DNA of 9,229 nucleotides from an uncultured Saprospiraceae bacterium (GTDB lineage: Bacteria; Bacteroidota; Bacteroidia; Chitinophagales; Saprospiraceae): positions 1-9,229 of the forward strand of contig CALCMV010000119.1 of the NCBI GenBank assembly GCA_937967535.1, read 5' to 3'. The translations under genes and the position numbers were made by a program. Numbering within the stretch: the stretch's first letter is position 1; each line of letters starts with the position of its first letter. Shown in pieces: positions 7,501 to 9,229 of the stretch. The notes under the pieces are model-generated. The model had not been told where the DNA came from. It worked only from the letters and a program-made list of their open reading frames with translations, and searched no databases.

Positions 7501-9115
7501 AACAGGTACTTCCGTGACCGATAATCCTAATATTGCCAATGATGTTATCTTCGGCAGACAGGCATTTGCCAATTTTTCGGCAGATGTCAACGGTTTATCT
7601 CCCGGCGTGTATCAAATCTCATTTTGGAGTAATGGTGGTAGCGGTGCAGTCAATGGATTTACTGTACCCGTCATTCATACAGCGACCAACGGATGGACTT
7701 ATCACAGCATAGAAATCAACGTGGGGTCAAGCGTCAATTTTACGGGCATCGGTACGATTGACGAACTTCGTCTGCACCCCGAAGATGCCCTGATGACCAC
7801 CTATACCTACGAACCCGTTACCCACCTCACCTTGGTGAGTACCGATGAAAACGGCAAACCGATGTTTTATGAGTACGATGGATTTGAACGGGTGATTGCC
7901 GGACGCGACCAAGACGGAAATTTGGTGCAGGATTATCAATACAACTACCGACAGACGGATGGCGGTCTGTACAACTTCGTCCGTACGCACAATCATTGGT
8001 TGGAAGGGGCATCGCCAGGACCCGGCACTGATGATAATTTCTTTGTGCAAAACACACAATATATGGACGGTCTCGGCAGACCCCTCCAACATATCGTTAC
8101 CGGAAAATCGCCTTTGGAAAAAGACATCATACAGATAAATGAATACGATACCGACGGGCGACAGCCCCGACGCTACCTGCCTTTTACCCCGCACAATCAA
8201 TCCGTCGGTACAGGTAATTTTTTGGATAATGCCGTCTTCTTCCAAGAGACCTTTCACATCTTCGCCCATTTATTTGGGGCAGGACAAAGCAGCAAAGCCT
8301 ACCAACAGACCGATTTTGAAGCCTCTACTATGAGTCGTTCTAAGATGATACGTCCGGAGGGCAGTTATCATAATAACCCTCTTGAAGTGGAGTATAATGT
8401 CGGGGGCTTACCTGCTGTCAAAGATTTCCAAATCGATATCTTGGGGAATGTATCAGCTGTTACCAATTTCCAGCAAAATGCCAATGGCTTTGATATTGAT
8501 GTCAATAATACCCGTCAGGCAGACGAAAACGGGCATATTACCATCAGTTATACCGACAAACTCGGCAGAAGCATCCTCTCCCGAAAACAAAATACCGATA
8601 GTGGTGGCAATGTGATTTTCCACGATACTTATACGGTTTATGATAATTTTGGAAATGTACGCTATGTCGTGCCACCCCAAGCCGTCCAAAAACTCAATGA
8701 AGGTTTCACATGGGTAGGCACTACTGTGCAAGACCTCGTCTATGAATACCGCTACGACAGAAGGCAGCGTATGATTTACAAGCGTGTGCCTGCCGCCGAC
8801 GAAGAGGAATACGTCTATGACTATCTCGACCGCATCATACTCGTTCAAGACGGCAATCGTCGGGCAGACCAAGAGTGGCTATTCACCAAATACGATGCAC
8901 TTGGTAGGGTCATTCTTACCGGATTGCACCCCTCTACTTCGAGCAGAAGTACTTTGCAGGCATCGGCAACCAATTTTTACCTGAGTACAGAGGATGCTTC
9001 CGATTTATTTGAAACCACGACCGCAGGCACAACGGGCTATACCTTGACTACCTCATTCCCGCAGCTATTTTCGGGACAGACCATTCACACTGGACTTTGG
9101 ACATTAGGGAATTAG
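4550..9115 (+). CDS. Secreted RHS/YD-repeat protein with DUF6443-type region, apparently 3'-truncated
   Basis: 1521 residues from ATG 4550. An in-frame TTG at 4514 would add 12 residues ahead of the signal peptide and is less likely. Residues 1-24/25 are a signal peptide (M-R-K start, hydrophobic core, S-A-Q). The N-terminal half matches Bacteroidota RHS proteins: a G-L-P-S-I-D-V-P strand, then W-V-G-L-G-W (101-106) and an A-G-G turn. Two Cys-rich patches occur (50-73 and about 304-320). A jelly-roll-like insert spans about 972-1075, from G-F-E-N to I-D-E-L-R-L. The DUF6443-type segment carries D-G-L-G-R-P (about 1172-1177) and R-R-Y-L-P-F (about 1207-1212). YD repeats follow: Y-D-N-F-G-N-V-R-Y-V-V-P-P, Y-R-Y-D (1400-1403), K-Y-D-A-L-G-R (1447-1453). 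Family members usually continue for hundreds of residues into the rest of the YD-repeat shell, an RHS core and a variable, sometimes toxic, C-terminus. Here the protein stops soon after and none of that is present. The last residues (about T-G-L-W-T-L-G-N) look like read-through into repeat sequence. A full toxin-delivery function is therefore doubtful. It may be a non-functional or donor copy. Confidence 0.88.
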   Translation: MRKCITPMMTMLLCIFLFSNKISAQTEPLDAYFNTESTFTSAPVSPNAYCCGLHTLVPCELSVGLPSIDVPVCRLEDVDISVPVTLKYHPDAVKPDEYPGWVGLGWMLQAGGSIVRINKGEHDEASGGYYDLGHSNLGFSWPSPPTPTNDNFADLEPDEFLFNFAGYSGKFYFNHLGEWVFTTNSGEHFEMTVADTPVSNFSLSGSDFGLPLNDSGRGFESFSIKTNDGTKYTFGGTPSSVEYTRTVNNVDAGDYVIFPTAWHLTSIESINGNVVNLAYQRHGAIFRKSQNFNIHNEYDCSLGCSSSPFEYPTGISDCFYKFYNSYHIIYPSYLSTITGTDGNMLEFVREDSNQENYGNITILGLSEDTYSKYPKLTNIILRRDGIIEKEMILQYNDESVTANRLMLNQVYEIDDNNNQLPGYQFDYNETQLPAYHSFEVDHWGYYNGVALFDPDAMITCGSALANPDTYIGAIEMQPNVGFTTASILEGIVSPMGSYKEFVYEQNIVFKEVQKDYNTSSSQQESYANFRLDGIATGKEVGGLRIAAINNYESQNAALLRTHAYDYEERGILDYTSYCVEQGVAGDIRYWNIQLNNTNNLRHTNGRQACYTNVRLTQADGGYRMLTYSNFDNDLSNTNTLLLDTPPLEYEASVGGLPEALRTHTAPYSCLHRERGKLLQEDLYRADGELLRRTENTYTSRRIETAYQVRCINTCYSNSGDALPTFAATNNLANARATAYYDYIYPVHLTGQQVTQYDENGENGRITTRSFEFDYTENDGDLRDDNNLRQTSIVNSDGKVYKTTYKYTTDYNVGNVSLFDEQEAGAIRQAKERNLFLPVETLRLFSNSSGASEYIIGGQITTYQINPSGSTDDIVPYQTYRLTFPDADGNLDMVLAASFSESSTDSGIFTYDDNGINADYELYHTYKEYSSTGIPKQTTQDGGTPNAIILSDDELLTMASITNAAYKDVAYTGFENYGNGNWNILTGTSVTDNPNIANDVIFGRQAFANFSADVNGLSPGVYQISFWSNGGSGAVNGFTVPVIHTATNGWTYHSIEINVGSSVNFTGIGTIDELRLHPEDALMTTYTYEPVTHLTLVSTDENGKPMFYEYDGFERVIAGRDQDGNLVQDYQYNYRQTDGGLYNFVRTHNHWLEGASPGPGTDDNFFVQNTQYMDGLGRPLQHIVTGKSPLEKDIIQINEYDTDGRQPRRYLPFTPHNQSVGTGNFLDNAVFFQETFHIFAHLFGAGQSSKAYQQTDFEASTMSRSKMIRPEGSYHNNPLEVEYNVGGLPAVKDFQIDILGNVSAVTNFQQNANGFDIDVNNTRQADENGHITISYTDKLGRSILSRKQNTDSGGNVIFHDTYTVYDNFGNVRYVVPPQAVQKLNEGFTWVGTTVQDLVYEYRYDRRQRMIYKRVPAADEEEYVYDYLDRIILVQDGNRRADQEWLFTKYDALGRVILTGLHPSTSSRSTLQASATNFYLSTEDASDLFETTTAGTTGYTLTTSFPQLFSGQTIHTGLWTLGN
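6821..6838 (+). repeat. In-frame tandem 9-mer GAAAACGGC x2 inside the RHS gene
   Basis: Two perfect adjacent copies encode E-N-G-E-N-G within a YD-like stretch (Y-D-E-N-G-E-N-G-R). The repeat keeps the reading frame and looks like a recent small duplication in a loop of the RHS shell. Confidence 0.6.
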
Positions 9116-9137
9116 GAAATTTGGTATTAGGTAAATT
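9096..9137. repeat. Degenerate heptamer repeats (TTAGG-type) at the RHS truncation point
   Basis: TTTGGACATTAGG (9096-9108) recurs as TTTGGTATTAGG (9120-9131). The interval can be read as loose heptamers: ATTAGGG, AATTAGG, TATTAGG and TAAATTG. The TAG stop of the RHS gene (9113-9115) lies inside this block. The 11-mer AATTAGGAAAT at 9110-9120 also occurs at 3970-3980 in the other intergenic region. This looks like a dispersed low-complexity intergenic repeat family. By analogy only, it resembles the short tandemly repeated heptanucleotides known from cyanobacteria. Confidence 0.5.
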
Positions 9138-9229
9138 GTTTTTTCTCAAATAATTATAAAGTTAAATTAATTGAATATTTTTCTATCTTAATGAAAATTA
9201 AATAGCTGATAATCAATTACTTACGATTT

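Noticed and set aside
7727..8269. 180-codon open frame on the minus strand inside the RHS gene
   Set aside because: It is antisense to strongly supported RHS coding sequence (DUF6443-type region) and its translation has no recognisable domain or signal; it is a shadow frame.
8930..9115. C-terminal toxin domain of the RHS protein
   Set aside because: After the last YD repeat there are too few residues for a toxin domain, and no RHS core end motif or downstream immunity gene is visible.
9118..9144. AATTT/AAATT hairpin with T-run as terminator of the RHS gene
   Set aside because: Only five A/T pairs with a 10-base loop; stability would be negligible, although the T-run at 9139-9144 is real.

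Overview
The window comes from a member of the Bacteroidota. Three things support this. The minus-strand gene ends in a type IX secretion system (T9SS) type A C-terminal signal. The plus-strand gene is an RHS/YD-repeat protein of the DUF6443 type that is abundant in this phylum. Start codons lack Shine-Dalgarno sequences and sit in A/T-rich leaders, and at least one TAnnTTTG-like promoter is visible. A marine or environmental lineage such as the Saprospiria or Chitinophagia would fit, but the genus cannot be named from this sequence.

Layout. Bases 1-144 are an A/T-rich intergenic tail that opens with a short tandem heptamer. A 1226-residue secreted multidomain protein lies on the minus strand at 145-3825: a lipoprotein-like leader, an Asp-box (sortilin/VPS10-like) propeller, a PKD domain, a jelly-roll/MAM-like module, a fibronectin-like module and a T9SS sorting domain. 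Bases 3826-4549 are a long divergent intergenic region. It holds an octamer tandem repeat in the minus gene's leader, the best promoter candidate of the window, a 34-codon ORF that is essentially only a signal peptide, a small inverted repeat, an 11-T run beside a 30-bp-period direct repeat, and a strong hairpin followed by eight Ts just before the next gene. From 4550 to 9115 on the plus strand runs a 1521-residue secreted RHS/DUF6443 protein. It stops abruptly inside its YD-repeat region, at a patch of degenerate TTAGG-type heptamers. Bases 9116-9229 are A/T-rich and non-coding.

How the parts relate. The two large genes are divergent and share no visible operon. Both encode exported, probably surface or extracellular, proteins. 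The RHS gene looks 3'-truncated, with no RHS core end and no variable C-terminal domain. Together with the signal-peptide-only ORF upstream, this suggests the right half of the window has been rearranged: a plausible partial or silent RHS copy placed downstream of the remnant of another secreted-protein gene. No RNA gene, CRISPR array, transposase or integrase was seen. I found no clear new multi-gene system. The points most worth checking are the RHS truncation junction, the mixed lipobox/T9SS signals on the minus gene, and the structured leader of the RHS gene.
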